A DNA stretch of 64,000 nt from Chryseobacterium pennipullorum (lineage in GTDB: Bacteria > Bacteroidota > Bacteroidia > Flavobacteriales > Weeksellaceae), in the NCBI RefSeq assembly GCF_003384725.1, contig NZ_QNVV01000008.1, positions 144,446 to 208,445 on the forward strand, written 5' to 3'. The notes below the pieces were generated by a model that saw only the letters and a program-made list of their open reading frames with translations, was not told where the DNA came from and made no database searches. The translations under genes were made by a program, and so were the position numbers. Of this stretch, positions 36,709 through 46,523 are shown in pieces. Position 1 is the first letter of the stretch. Every line of letters starts with the position of its first letter.

Positions 36709-38244
36709 TTAAACTGCAAAATCATGTAAAATTTGTATAAAAATTCGAGCAAAATGAAGTTGCTCATCACTTTCGATCTTTTTTGCTCCAAAATAATAAA
36801 TCAACGTTGCCAAAACAATAGCACATAAAATACCAATCCATAAATTCGTGTACCATCGAAGCTTAGATTTAATAAAGGCTACATCAGCTTTGTGCTCCTC
36901 ATCATTATTAACGATTCTTTCAATATCTTCATCCGTCAGTAAATCAGTATATCTTTTTTTAAAATCCTCATAACTTTTTTTGAATCTTTTCTCCTGCTGT
37001 ATTAATTCAGCTCTTGAAACAAGCATATATAGAAAGGTAACAACGATAAAAACACCAGTAATCAGAGTACTATAAAGAATAAAATCTTCATTATTTTTTG
37101 GAGCAGCCAACACCTTAGTTACAATCAGCGAAGAAAAAAAGGTGACAAGCGCCAATGCAGATTTTTGAAAACCACTTGCAAAATTATCAGTTATTGTTAC
37201 TACTCGCTTACTGTAGTCCAGCAACTGATCCGACATTTTATTTCTTACCTCAATATATTGTTTTATATTTTGTTTCTCATAAATTTTGAAACTTGATTTC
37301 AGCGATTCGAATACATTCCCTTTAAGCTCAAGCAATGCATTATCTTTAAGATGAAGAGAAATAATATTACGCGCCAAACCAATTTTATCTACAATATTTC
37401 CACCTACATAAATCCATTGGTAAATATTGTAGAAATCTTCTAAGTTTTTGGTACTAATATCCTCAATCTTCTCGGTATGACTTATAGATTTATATCCATT
37501 TAGTTTATAATAGAATACATTGCCTGCAAGATCAGTAATATCGAAGATAGCAGAAATAACCAAAACTTTGGCAACTTTTTCAATGTGCTCCTTAACACTC
37601 TGTTTCAATGATCCATCTCCTTCGAAAATAAAATCTTCAGGCAAGACCTTTAGCTTTCCAAAAAATGACGAGTGGTTATTAGCAATGATGTTGTTAAATC
37701 GTTTTTCTCTGCCTTCGAATTCCTCAATTTGTGGATCATATGAAGTAGCGATGGTAATTTTATCACTGCTTAGAGTTCCCACAAAATCTCTGATAACAAT
37801 ATTTATTTTTGAATTGTGATCAAAAAAATCACTAGAAAAAAAACTTGCCAAACCATATGTATCAAATGATTGAATATAGTTAAAGAAACAGTCTCTGGAG
37901 TAAAAGTAAAAATTGTTTTTGTCGTTTTCTTTATAAATATTTATTTTCAGATTTACAATCTCACCTTCCTCGTGTCCTGAAAAAAGTATTTTTACATTTT
38001 CTAAATCTGACGTAAAGTCAACATCTTTAGTAATAGCTATAGCTTCTCCATCATCAATAGAAAAGAAAATCTCACATTTATCTTCGGCTCTAATTCTGTT
38101 AAAAAAGTATCTAAAATTTTCTTCCTTTGGCAAGTTGATACTTGAAAACTCATACTCCAATTCTAAAGTTTTGAAGTTCTCACTCTCAGATACAATAGCT
38201 GAAGGATTACCAAATAATTCTATGAAATTCTTATAGCTCATCAT
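36709..38244 (-). CDS. Three-span membrane protein, partner of the 353-aa gene; possible defence effector
   Basis: A 511-residue protein. Residues 1-340 are a soluble, largely beta then helical region without a family I recognise. Two membrane helices follow (361-380 and 389-410), then a coiled charged segment (414-460) and a third helix (467-486). The start overlaps the end of the 353-aa gene by 4 bases (ATGA), so the two are translated together. A membrane effector coupled to a cytoplasmic sensor is the layout of several phage-defence pairs; this role is inferred. Confidence 0.6.
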   Translation of the reverse strand: MMSYKNFIELFGNPSAIVSESENFKTLELEYEFSSINLPKEENFRYFFNRIRAEDKCEIFFSIDDGEAIAITKDVDFTSDLENVKILFSGHEEGEIVNLKINIYKENDKNNFYFYSRDCFFNYIQSFDTYGLASFFSSDFFDHNSKINIVIRDFVGTLSSDKITIATSYDPQIEEFEGREKRFNNIIANNHSSFFGKLKVLPEDFIFEGDGSLKQSVKEHIEKVAKVLVISAIFDITDLAGNVFYYKLNGYKSISHTEKIEDISTKNLEDFYNIYQWIYVGGNIVDKIGLARNIISLHLKDNALLELKGNVFESLKSSFKIYEKQNIKQYIEVRNKMSDQLLDYSKRVVTITDNFASGFQKSALALVTFFSSLIVTKVLAAPKNNEDFILYSTLITGVFIVVTFLYMLVSRAELIQQEKRFKKSYEDFKKRYTDLLTDEDIERIVNNDEEHKADVAFIKSKLRWYTNLWIGILCAIVLATLIYYFGAKKIESDEQLHFARIFIQILHDFAV

Positions 38245-39302
38245 GAAGGTTTTTTAAATTCTTCATAGCCTTTAGACGTTTTTATAAAAATTCCTTTCTC
38301 TTGATTACCATTCACAAAGCCTTCAATAGTTCCGGAATGCACTTCTCCTTTAAGCACAAGATCTATGTTTTCCTCAAGCTTAATCGTTGATTTAACCTTT
38401 GCGGTTATTGCTTTTCTAACTAGACTAAATCGAGTATCAAAGTTCTGTTTTCTTGGCAGCTCCCGTATTGTATCTTTAAACTTATTTAGGTCCAGATCTT
38501 CAAACTCAGGAGTATAGCGATTGAAACATTTTTCAATATAATCGTCAATATCAAACTCATCATTTGATCGAAAATAGTGGATTGTAGTACTTCTAAGATT
38601 CCAGTAATCAGGATTAGATTCTTTTTTGATCTTTGTCAAAACTTTTGAATCGATCATTGTAAAGGCTCTTTTGGTATTTTCCTCATCATCATACTTCTTT
38701 GATAACTCCAAAAATCCATCCCACCAATACCTAGGAATGGTATCATTAATATCATTTATTAATATGTCTGTAATTTCATGAGATTCATCAAAAACAATTT
38801 GGGCTGATTTAAAGATCTTTTTCTTGATAGGAAAACCATCTTGCTGTGTAAAAGTTGTTCTTTCAATGTAAGACAGGGTTTCCGCTTTACAAATAATAAT
38901 TTTTTCTGTTCCCCGGTCAGTTATATGAGAAATAATCAATAATCCTTCATGTAATTGTTTCCCCAATTTTGCGATCTGTTCTTGAGCATCAATTTCAACT
39001 CTCAACAGTCTTTCTGCAATAACTTTGACCTCCACAAATTCTTGAGTTCCGTCCAAGATTCCATTAATAATACTTAAAACTTCAGTATGCTCACTATTAA
39101 CGACAAACTGACGACCATCTTGAGTCGAGACTTCATGTACGATTCCGTGTACGAAGCGTAAATAATCTTCATCACTTTCTGCAACCTCTAACTGTGAAAG
39201 TTCTTTTTTCTCAATATCTAAAATAAACGCTGAAGTATTGTGAATTTGAAGATCACGTTCTGGAATATGTTCTTCTTCCGATGAATTATTACTTTCTATC
39301 AT
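38241..39302 (-). CDS. Possible nucleoid-associated (NdpA/KwaB-like) protein
   Basis: A 353-residue soluble protein. The segment QIAKLGKQLHEGLLIISHITDRG and the later YWWDGFLELSKKYDDEENTK are reminiscent of NdpA/37-kDa nucleoid-associated proteins, whose fold also appears in KwaB of the Kiwa defence system. The match is by pattern only and weak. It is the first gene of a two-gene operon with the three-span membrane protein, similar in concept to KwaA-KwaB. Alternatives: an unrelated defence sensor. Confidence 0.45.
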   Translation of the reverse strand: MIESNNSSEEEHIPERDLQIHNTSAFILDIEKKELSQLEVAESDEDYLRFVHGIVHEVSTQDGRQFVVNSEHTEVLSIINGILDGTQEFVEVKVIAERLLRVEIDAQEQIAKLGKQLHEGLLIISHITDRGTEKIIICKAETLSYIERTTFTQQDGFPIKKKIFKSAQIVFDESHEITDILINDINDTIPRYWWDGFLELSKKYDDEENTKRAFTMIDSKVLTKIKKESNPDYWNLRSTTIHYFRSNDEFDIDDYIEKCFNRYTPEFEDLDLNKFKDTIRELPRKQNFDTRFSLVRKAITAKVKSTIKLEENIDLVLKGEVHSGTIEGFVNGNQEKGIFIKTSKGYEEFKKPS

Positions 39303-39508
39303 ATGACTTTAGTTTTTAGAGGGTTATTAGTTTATATTATTACAAAGTTTTAAGATAATTCAAATATATCAAAAATACATTTGTGAAAAATATGGATTCC
39401 CGTAAATATAAAATTAACAAATAATTGTCTTTGAAATTCAGCATATAGTATTTAAAGAAATGATAAATTCAAAACTTTCCTTCTGTTTTTTCATATTCTA
39501 AAACAAGA

Positions 39509-39538
39509 TTGCATTATTAATAGAAATTACTATTTTTG
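39509..39538 (+). promoter_or_regulatory. Promoter of the AcrVA2-like gene
   Basis: A -33 TTG (39509-39511), a 19-base spacer and a -7 box TATTTTTG (39531-39538) match the Bacteroidota consensus. The start codon is 46 bases after the -7 box. Confidence 0.65.
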
Positions 39539-39584
39539 GTTTATATAGAAAATGACTTAAAGTTGATCAAAAAAGGAAAAAAAT

Positions 39585-40466
39585 ATGGATAAGGGAAAAA
39601 AAACAGGATACAGTGTCCCTCTAAAATATTATTGGGACGAGCTTTATCGAAAAACAAAAAAACTGTACCCTAAATTTTCGAATGACAATATTTTTGCATT
39701 ATTGAGATACAACATTTTAAACTCTGCTTCTACGGTAGACCAAGACATACAAAGTAAAGATTTAATAGTATCCGGTTTAGAACTATGGAGAGAAGATTCC
39801 AAAGGGGAACTACTGCATATTTTCTTCTTAGAAAAGTATTTACAAGATTTTCTTGAAAGTACTCCCCTTTCAGATTTAGATGGAATTAGAAAGTATCTTT
39901 ATGATAATGGTGAAAAAAGGGAAATCATCTATACCAAAGTGAAGACTAAGGCAAACTGCGTTAATTATTCATTTGGTTTACATATACCAAATGAGAAAAA
40001 TGGTTTTGCTTTTGCGCTGAGCTTATTTGATGATAATACTTTAGAATTGTATTTTTCTCATGGAATAAACAACGGACGTTTGTCAGACAAATTCTATGCT
40101 GATCTAAATAAAAAGCAGGATGTACAATCTATTACATTGTCTAGGATGTTCAGACTTGCAGTCAATACGATTGCCTATATGAAGTGTTTTCCAGAATGCA
40201 TTACAGATGGTGTTCCAAAAATTTCTTATCCCAGAGGTGAAGATAGATCAGATAAAAATGTAATTTTCAAAATATCAGAAAATATTTGTGATCTTAACGA
40301 AGCTCAAATTTCTAAAATTCCTCATTTCAGAAAAGGATACTTTAGGCTATTGAAATCAGATTATTACACCCACAAAAAAGGACAACTGATTTATGTTACC
40401 GAGACTATGGTTAAAGGCAAAGCCAAAACTGTTGCAAAATCAGATAATCTTGAAAAGTTTAATTAA
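39585..40466 (+). CDS. AcrVA2-like domain protein
   Basis: A 293-residue soluble protein. The C-terminus has HFRKGYFRLLKSDYYTHKKG followed by YVTETMVKGKAKTV, which resembles the conserved core of AcrVA2-like proteins (H-R-x-G-H/Y-F-R ... V/I-x-x-T-x-V-x-G). AcrVA2 lowers Cas12a expression by acting on its nascent polypeptide and mRNA; many homologues sit on mobile elements in hosts without Cas12a, where the target is unknown. The N-terminal part (YYWDELYRKTKKLYPKFSND) is helical. It has its own good promoter and stands alone. Assignment is by motif and moderate at best. Confidence 0.45.
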   Translation: MDKGKKTGYSVPLKYYWDELYRKTKKLYPKFSNDNIFALLRYNILNSASTVDQDIQSKDLIVSGLELWREDSKGELLHIFFLEKYLQDFLESTPLSDLDGIRKYLYDNGEKREIIYTKVKTKANCVNYSFGLHIPNEKNGFAFALSLFDDNTLELYFSHGINNGRLSDKFYADLNKKQDVQSITLSRMFRLAVNTIAYMKCFPECITDGVPKISYPRGEDRSDKNVIFKISENICDLNEAQISKIPHFRKGYFRLLKSDYYTHKKGQLIYVTETMVKGKAKTVAKSDNLEKFN

Positions 40467-40507
40467 TGTAAGTATTAAAATACATTTATATAACCAAAAG
40501 AAAATTT

Positions 40508-41785
40508 TTATAAATTCAAACCTCGACGTATACCAAATTTCTTGTTTTTTAAATTTTCCCTCCACACATTCTTAAAAGAAAACTCAAACTTCCTCACCCT
40601 TTTATCAAATCTCAAATACCCCTGATATTTTTTCCCTTTCCTATCCACGAGCCCATCAATATATGCTACCTCTCCTTTATTCAATTTCTCTACCTGCCAC
40701 AATCTCAATTTTTTCCCTCTAAAAGTAGCCGGAACATCTTTTTTAAAACTAAGATTTGAATCTAAATTCAAATTACTAATATTACGAGGAAATAAAAACT
40801 CAACATACCTTTTATCTGTATTAAACTGAACCGTTGCGTTAAAAAGTGTACCTCTCCTGGAAAGCATATTTTCAATATACAATGGCTTTCCCTCTTTTAG
40901 CGTCTTCTTCTGTAACTCATCCAGTGTCACCCCTTTTATCACCAAAGGAATTCTTACCAAATCAGCTCTAAGCGGCACTAAGTCATTGGTCAGCTTATCT
41001 CTGCTAACCAAAGAAGGAATTACTTCTCCAGTTATGGGATGTATCAACTCCACCACCCGTCCCATATTCCCAATTTCCAGTAATTTTTCTTGATCCTCTT
41101 GGCTGAACTGATGCCCAAAGAACGGTTTTGTGAAATTACATTCCTTCCTAATAGGATGAATCCGAGTTTCAAGCTTTCCTACCTCATTAACCTTTAAAGA
41201 CAAGCGCGCATCCAGTGTACTGACAACTGTTCCAAGGTCAATCTTCACTGGGATAAGCATTGATGTTTTATATCCCTTAAGCAAAGATTCCAATGCTCCC
41301 ATACTTTCCAGCTTTTCTCTGGTCAATCCAATCTGAGACATCACTTTCCAATCCACTTGCTCGACATCATATTGATAACGTTCTTTCTGAGTTCTAGCAA
41401 TATATTCTTTCTGCGCCTCCACTTTATCTATAGAAACGGAGTATTCATTCAGTTTTTCTTTTTCATCATCAGAAGCGGTATCAATATAATGTTGTAAATC
41501 TTTTACAGTCTGCTCGGCTTCAAATTCAGTCACTTTAAAAAATGAAAACTCATCCGGATTTTTTAGCTGATGATAGAATGTACTGTATATCTCGAGAAAA
41601 CGGTCATCTCCCCGATCAAAACGCAACCTATTTTTATAAGACTCCCTGGAGACATCAACTATTAGCTCTCCATTCAAATCAACTCCTTGCACTATTCCAA
41701 TGGTATTGGTTTGGTGGTGAAGAGCAAGTAGTGTATCCTGAACTTTAATTTTTTCAGTAGATTCCTTACCATTATTTGTTTTCAT
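40508..41785 (-). CDS. DUF4099/DUF3945-domain protein (mobile-element type), copy 1
   Basis: A 425-residue protein built from an N-terminal helical region, a central DUF4099-like domain (VDWKVMSQIGLTREKLESMG) and two C-terminal DUF3945-type repeats (GKPLYIENMLSRRGTLFNAT and KGEVAYIDGLVDRKGKKYQG). The same repeat type occurs at the end of the topoisomerase III in this window. Such proteins accompany conjugative elements of Bacteroidota; their function is unknown. It is clearly paralogous to the 462-aa protein 20 kb to the right, in opposite orientation. Confidence 0.8.
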   Translation of the reverse strand: MKTNNGKESTEKIKVQDTLLALHHQTNTIGIVQGVDLNGELIVDVSRESYKNRLRFDRGDDRFLEIYSTFYHQLKNPDEFSFFKVTEFEAEQTVKDLQHYIDTASDDEKEKLNEYSVSIDKVEAQKEYIARTQKERYQYDVEQVDWKVMSQIGLTREKLESMGALESLLKGYKTSMLIPVKIDLGTVVSTLDARLSLKVNEVGKLETRIHPIRKECNFTKPFFGHQFSQEDQEKLLEIGNMGRVVELIHPITGEVIPSLVSRDKLTNDLVPLRADLVRIPLVIKGVTLDELQKKTLKEGKPLYIENMLSRRGTLFNATVQFNTDKRYVEFLFPRNISNLNLDSNLSFKKDVPATFRGKKLRLWQVEKLNKGEVAYIDGLVDRKGKKYQGYLRFDKRVRKFEFSFKNVWRENLKNKKFGIRRGLNL

Positions 41786-41975
41786 AACACTGTATCATTA
41801 GAAACTCAAACTAGGAAGTTCTTTAATAGCAATTGATTAAGTGATTGAAAGATGTATAATTTGGCATTCAGGGGCGTAATTCTCTTTAAACTTCAATTCT
41901 TATCAATTTTATTTCTACATATTATGATATAGCTTTCTGTAAACTTTTGTAGATTTGAGATATTTAAAACTAACC

Positions 41976-42989
41976 ATGAATTCTGATTTTATCAATAAAG
42001 CTAGACAATATATCAAATGTAAAAATTCAGCAAAAAAAAGGATTAAACAATGCTTTTATCCTGGTTGTCCCAATGAATCAATAAATTCTCACATTCTTCA
42101 GAGACAAGGAATCTTAGATCAAATTTCTATAAATAGCCATCTTTGGACTTTCGAAAAAGATGTATTTGAGGAAAATGAATTTGCATTCAAACGAACCGGT
42201 TTAAAAAAAGCATTTTCATTTAACGGCTTTTGTAATACACATGATACAGAGCTTTTTAAAGAGATTGAAAGCGGTATGATCGATTTCACCAGTTATCGAA
42301 CCAATCTTTTATTCACACTAAGAACTGTTTACGATGAAATTTACAAAAAGATGGTTTATGCCAATACCCGAGACTGTCTGTTAAAAAATGACACAACGCT
42401 TTTTGATAAAGATAAACTACAAGAAGAGAGTGAAAATGCAAAACTTGCAATCGATGATTTGAATACACTTTCAGGCAAAATACTCTATGATTTAGATAAT
42501 AACTCACAGCAATTTGTTTTTCAAAATAGAACATTACCTCAAATCGGAATATGTCTTTCTTCATTCTTTACATATGACACTTCTGAAGAGATTGAACAGA
42601 TCGAGAAAGAAAAAGGCAGCAATTTGGAAAGATACACTGAACTATTCATGACAATCTTCCCTTATAAAAATAATACTAAGCTCATTATAGCCTACGAAAA
42701 AATTGATGAAGAAAAAGTTAAAGACTACGTTGATGAATTTTTCTTAAGTAATAATCCGGAAATTTGCTACAAAAAGATAACAAATCTAACTATTTTCAAT
42801 TGTCAAAATAAGGTATTCAGCGAAGATTTTTTTAACGAAAAAATTAGGGGTATTGAATATAAATATATTGAAGCAACACAATTTATGCTTAATGAAGAAA
42901 ATAAAATTGAAAGAACATCTTATGATATTAATTTCTACGACAATAGTTTTAAAGATGACTTCGTAGGTTTAAATTTTCAATTAACATAG
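41976..42989 (+). CDS. HNH-like Cys/His-motif protein, unknown function
   Basis: A 337-residue protein from the ATG at 41976 (a TTG seven codons earlier lacks support). The N-terminus has Cys26-x4-Cys31, SHILQ (His39), a 45-residue gap and Cys86-x2-His89 in FCNTHD, a zinc or HNH-like treble-clef pattern. The remaining two thirds are helical and acidic with no family I know. Such C-C...SH...C-x2-HD proteins recur in defence islands, but nuclease activity is only a guess. Confidence 0.55.
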   Translation: MNSDFINKARQYIKCKNSAKKRIKQCFYPGCPNESINSHILQRQGILDQISINSHLWTFEKDVFEENEFAFKRTGLKKAFSFNGFCNTHDTELFKEIESGMIDFTSYRTNLLFTLRTVYDEIYKKMVYANTRDCLLKNDTTLFDKDKLQEESENAKLAIDDLNTLSGKILYDLDNNSQQFVFQNRTLPQIGICLSSFFTYDTSEEIEQIEKEKGSNLERYTELFMTIFPYKNNTKLIIAYEKIDEEKVKDYVDEFFLSNNPEICYKKITNLTIFNCQNKVFSEDFFNEKIRGIEYKYIEATQFMLNEENKIERTSYDINFYDNSFKDDFVGLNFQLT

Positions 42990-43087
42990 TAGCAGTAAAA
43001 TATCTTCTCATTATTAATAATCAAGAATTATTTTTTAAGTTTAATCGCATGATTTAGATAATAATTTAATTATAAAACCATAACATT

Positions 43088-43972
43088 ATGTCCCAATATA
43101 ATCCCGCTGAAAGAATTGGCGTAAATGCAGTTGAGGGAATATTTCTTAAAAAATTTAATTGGATTTTTAGAGATCAACCTATTTCTGATATGGGAATTGA
43201 TGCTCAAGTAGAGGTAGTAGCAAATGGAGCCCCAACAGGTATTTTAATATGTTTACAAATAAAAACGGGTGAAAGTCATTTTACAATTAATGAGGAAAAG
43301 TTAACCTACTACGGAAAATTGAAACATATGGAGTATTGGAAAAATCATTCTTTACCAGTACTTTTAGTGGCACACTTACCAGGATCGGATGAGACTTATT
43401 GGGTACATGTCAATACAAAGAATATTATGCTAACTAATACTTCGTGGAAAATTGATATTCCTAAGTCTCAAAAGTTAAGCGAAAGATTCCTCTCTGAAAT
43501 TGCTGAGATTGGAGATGGAACAGATGAGTCAAAACGAGCAAGAAAATTAATTATGGACAAATCGCTTATGGAAAATATTCAAAATGGCAATAAGGTTTCT
43601 GTAACCTTTATGGAATATTTACATAAAAGTTTAAATCGAACGCCTTTTAAAATCATCTTTACAATAGATGGAGAAGAAAGTCTACATAAAAAATGGGGAA
43701 TTGCATATGCAGGCTATAGCAATGAGGAAATACTACAAAAAATATTTCCATGGGCAGATTTGCAAGTTGACAACGACTTCTATCAAGAGAATCTTAATGA
43801 GGAGTCTTTAAGAGATATGTATAATCTTGATTGGCTTTACGAGCAGAAGTTTTATCCTTATGAGGTTCTTTTTAGGGAAGCTGCAAATTTTAGATTAGAG
43901 TTATCGCTGAATCATTTAGGAAAATCATTTTTGATATATAATAAATATATCGAAGATGGAGATGTTTCATAA
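43088..43972 (+). CDS. DUF4365-family putative nuclease
   Basis: A 294-residue protein. The N-terminal 150 residues match DUF4365: RIGVNAVEGIFLKKFNWIFRDQ, then DMGIDAQVEV (Asp38) and ICLQIKTG (Gln57-x-Lys59), which is a PD-(D/E)XK-like active site with Gln replacing Glu. The C-terminal half is unassigned. DUF4365 proteins occur in restriction-like and other defence loci. Two further PD-(D/E)XK genes follow on the same strand, 38 and 1346 bases on. Confidence 0.72.
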   Translation: MSQYNPAERIGVNAVEGIFLKKFNWIFRDQPISDMGIDAQVEVVANGAPTGILICLQIKTGESHFTINEEKLTYYGKLKHMEYWKNHSLPVLLVAHLPGSDETYWVHVNTKNIMLTNTSWKIDIPKSQKLSERFLSEIAEIGDGTDESKRARKLIMDKSLMENIQNGNKVSVTFMEYLHKSLNRTPFKIIFTIDGEESLHKKWGIAYAGYSNEEILQKIFPWADLQVDNDFYQENLNEESLRDMYNLDWLYEQKFYPYEVLFREAANFRLELSLNHLGKSFLIYNKYIEDGDVS

Positions 43973-44010
43973 TACTTGTATAAATCTAAAAAGTATAAAT
44001 TGAGTAGTAA

Positions 44011-45279
44011 ATGGAAGAGAACTTTAGTATCGATCAAATACGCGATCATATTATTAAATTTAAAAATGATCCAGATTTTCAAAAATTAGAGAATTTCTAT
44101 TATTCAAAATCATTTTCTGAAATCTTAGGAGTAAGTAGACGGGAAGTGAGTCACAGTCGTTTTCTAGCATGGTTATTAGGGAACTCTGAAAGTCATAATT
44201 TAGGAGAATTTCCTATTAAAAAATTTCTAGACATTATTTTAAAGTTCAGTAATGATAATTTTAAGAATAAGCATAACGAACTATTTAACGCATTTGCTAC
44301 TGAAGATTACGGGATTGAAAAACTGCTTATCCAACCAGAATATTCGATCAAAAATGTCGGCAGATTGGATATCTATATTGAATTACAAATTTTAGTATCA
44401 TCAGTAGAGGAAAAACATATTAAAATAGTAATCGAAAACAAAGTTGAAAGCAAGGAGAATAATGATCAAACAAATACCTATTACAATTATTTTAGTCCTT
44501 TAGAAAATGACGATAATATAGTAATCTATGTGTATCTTACGGCATTACCAACTTTACAACTTATTGAACTTGTCGAACCACAATGTAACTGTAAAGCATT
44601 TACTCAAATTAATTATCAATCAATTGTTGACTATTTAATTGAGCCAGCACTCAACCAAAATATTTCATCTCGAACAAAAAATATTTTAACGGAATACTTA
44701 AACTCTTTAAGCCAACCGGCGATTGATGAAGAGGATGAAGGACATAAACAAGAATTAATTATGGCACTCGGAAATGAAGAGCGAAAACTATTATCAAGTT
44801 TTTGGCAGAAAAATCAAAAATTAATTTTAGCAGCATTATACGCAATAAGCTCAGACCCAGAGCAGGAGAAAGATACAAGAGACAATATTAGAGATGCCCT
44901 TGATAGTCTTTCTTCAGAAAAAGACAGAAGCACATTTAATATTAAATACAAAGATGTAACGTTCAAAGAAAAATTCAGAAAATCTGATATTGGACTGCAG
45001 ACCATAAATCTACTTAAAACTTATGGTTTAATTACTGATCATACAATCAATTTTTTAAAAGAAGACAAAAGTTGCAGCTTCTTTCTTCTTAGAAAAAAAG
45101 AAGATTTTACAACTACAGAGATTAAACATAAAAAGTATCGAACTAATGATTTACCAGAGTTGATATATAACGAAGAAGAATTTTATGTCGCTAGAAACTG
45201 GGGTATCGGGAATATTTATAAGTTTATAGATAAGTTTACTGCAAAATTTCCTGGTCTTGAGTACGAAATAAATGAATAA
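44011..45279 (+). CDS. PD-(D/E)XK nuclease superfamily protein (PF14281 type), first copy
   Basis: A 422-residue protein. The N-terminal SRREVSHSRFLAWLLGNSESHNLG is the hallmark of this family, and the nuclease core is GRLDIYIEL (Asp120) and IVIENKVESKE (Glu142-x-Lys144), followed by a tyrosine-rich helix (DQTNTYYNYF). All catalytic residues are kept. The C-terminal half probably binds a ligand or DNA. It lies 38 bases after the DUF4365 gene and 39 bases before a second related nuclease, so the three may be one operon. A defence role is likely by family and context; the target is unknown. Confidence 0.75.
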   Translation: MEENFSIDQIRDHIIKFKNDPDFQKLENFYYSKSFSEILGVSRREVSHSRFLAWLLGNSESHNLGEFPIKKFLDIILKFSNDNFKNKHNELFNAFATEDYGIEKLLIQPEYSIKNVGRLDIYIELQILVSSVEEKHIKIVIENKVESKENNDQTNTYYNYFSPLENDDNIVIYVYLTALPTLQLIELVEPQCNCKAFTQINYQSIVDYLIEPALNQNISSRTKNILTEYLNSLSQPAIDEEDEGHKQELIMALGNEERKLLSSFWQKNQKLILAALYAISSDPEQEKDTRDNIRDALDSLSSEKDRSTFNIKYKDVTFKEKFRKSDIGLQTINLLKTYGLITDHTINFLKEDKSCSFFLLRKKEDFTTTEIKHKKYRTNDLPELIYNEEEFYVARNWGIGNIYKFIDKFTAKFPGLEYEINE

Positions 45280-45318
45280 GCTTGCATATGAATAGCAAGC
45301 TAAACAAGTTACTATATA

Positions 45319-46470
45319 ATGCATTCAGAACTATTAAACGTCTGGAGAGACATATTACAAAATAGCACATCGAATTATCGAAATTTGATTGAAAAATTAG
45401 TTGATGTATCTCGAAATTACAATAACAGAAAAAAAGTAAGTTTAGATGTTGGATATAATATCTTTACGATCATTTCGGACTATTATTATAGAGAAAATTT
45501 TCATAGTGATATTATCAAATCTTTCATCGAAAATGAAAGAGATACAACATTTCCTATTTTTTTAAAAATGATTAATTTGATAAGGAAGCAAAATGAAATA
45601 AAGAAATCAGATTTTTCAAAGTTTAGCATACATCGTGAGAAAGAAAGAATTGATATTTTGATAATAGATGATTATTCAAAGAAGGCAATTATTATCGAAA
45701 ATAAGATTAACAATGCTGCAGATACCAATAGACAGTTACCGAAATATTATGATAAAATTTCAGAAAACTACGAAGTGGTCGCTATCGTATATCTTACCCT
45801 AAACACTTCAAAAACACCTCATAAGGTGGACTGGAGCGATGAAGAAATCAAACAAATTGAAAATCTGTTAGTTATAGTTCCTTCAATGAGTAGTAATTCT
45901 ATTAATCTTTTAGATCATTTTTTAAACCCGTCTATTTTAGAAGTAAAACAAATAAATCTAAACTCAACAATTAGACAATACACTAAATTAATACAATATA
46001 TAAATCACAATTCCATGGACTCCATAAGTTTAAAAAAATTCAGAGAGGAGATGTTAGTAAATGATAATCTAGAAACTGCTATTTCAATTAAAAATATGCT
46101 CAATGATCTTCCAGAATATCTAGCAATTAGAATAGAAGAAAAATACAATCAACACTGCTATCCTTTTAAAAATGTTTGGCGTTATAAAAATACAACCACT
46201 GTGTTTGATGGCTTAGAATTTAATGATATGTATTTAAAACTGGATATTCAATGTGATATGAAGGGCTATAAAGCTATATTTTGGAATCCAAAGATTGATG
46301 ATTTTAATACAAAGGAGAAATTTCAACATTTAGAATCTTTGAATGAATTTATTTCAGAAACCGATAGAATAACTCATATCTACAAACATTATAATTTTAA
46401 TGAAGAAGATGAGCTATTTAAATTTATAAATCATTTATTAGAAGAATTAAAACTCATGAAAGAAAGTTAA
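45319..46470 (+). CDS. PD-(D/E)XK nuclease superfamily protein, second copy
   Basis: A 383-residue protein of the same broad family as its upstream neighbour but too diverged to be a recent duplicate. It has YYYRENFHSDIIKSFIEN in the place of the HSxFLAWLL motif, and the active site RIDILIIDD (Asp112) and AIIIENKINNA (Glu127-x-Lys129) followed by LPKYYDKI. Catalytic residues are intact. Two different nucleases side by side suggest a heteromeric enzyme or two related defence modules. Confidence 0.72.
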   Translation: MHSELLNVWRDILQNSTSNYRNLIEKLVDVSRNYNNRKKVSLDVGYNIFTIISDYYYRENFHSDIIKSFIENERDTTFPIFLKMINLIRKQNEIKKSDFSKFSIHREKERIDILIIDDYSKKAIIIENKINNAADTNRQLPKYYDKISENYEVVAIVYLTLNTSKTPHKVDWSDEEIKQIENLLVIVPSMSSNSINLLDHFLNPSILEVKQINLNSTIRQYTKLIQYINHNSMDSISLKKFREEMLVNDNLETAISIKNMLNDLPEYLAIRIEEKYNQHCYPFKNVWRYKNTTTVFDGLEFNDMYLKLDIQCDMKGYKAIFWNPKIDDFNTKEKFQHLESLNEFISETDRITHIYKHYNFNEEDELFKFINHLLEELKLMKES

Positions 46471-46523
46471 GTGAAAAAATAATAACTTGAACTATTTGTA
46501 CATTAAAATTGATCTCAAACTAA

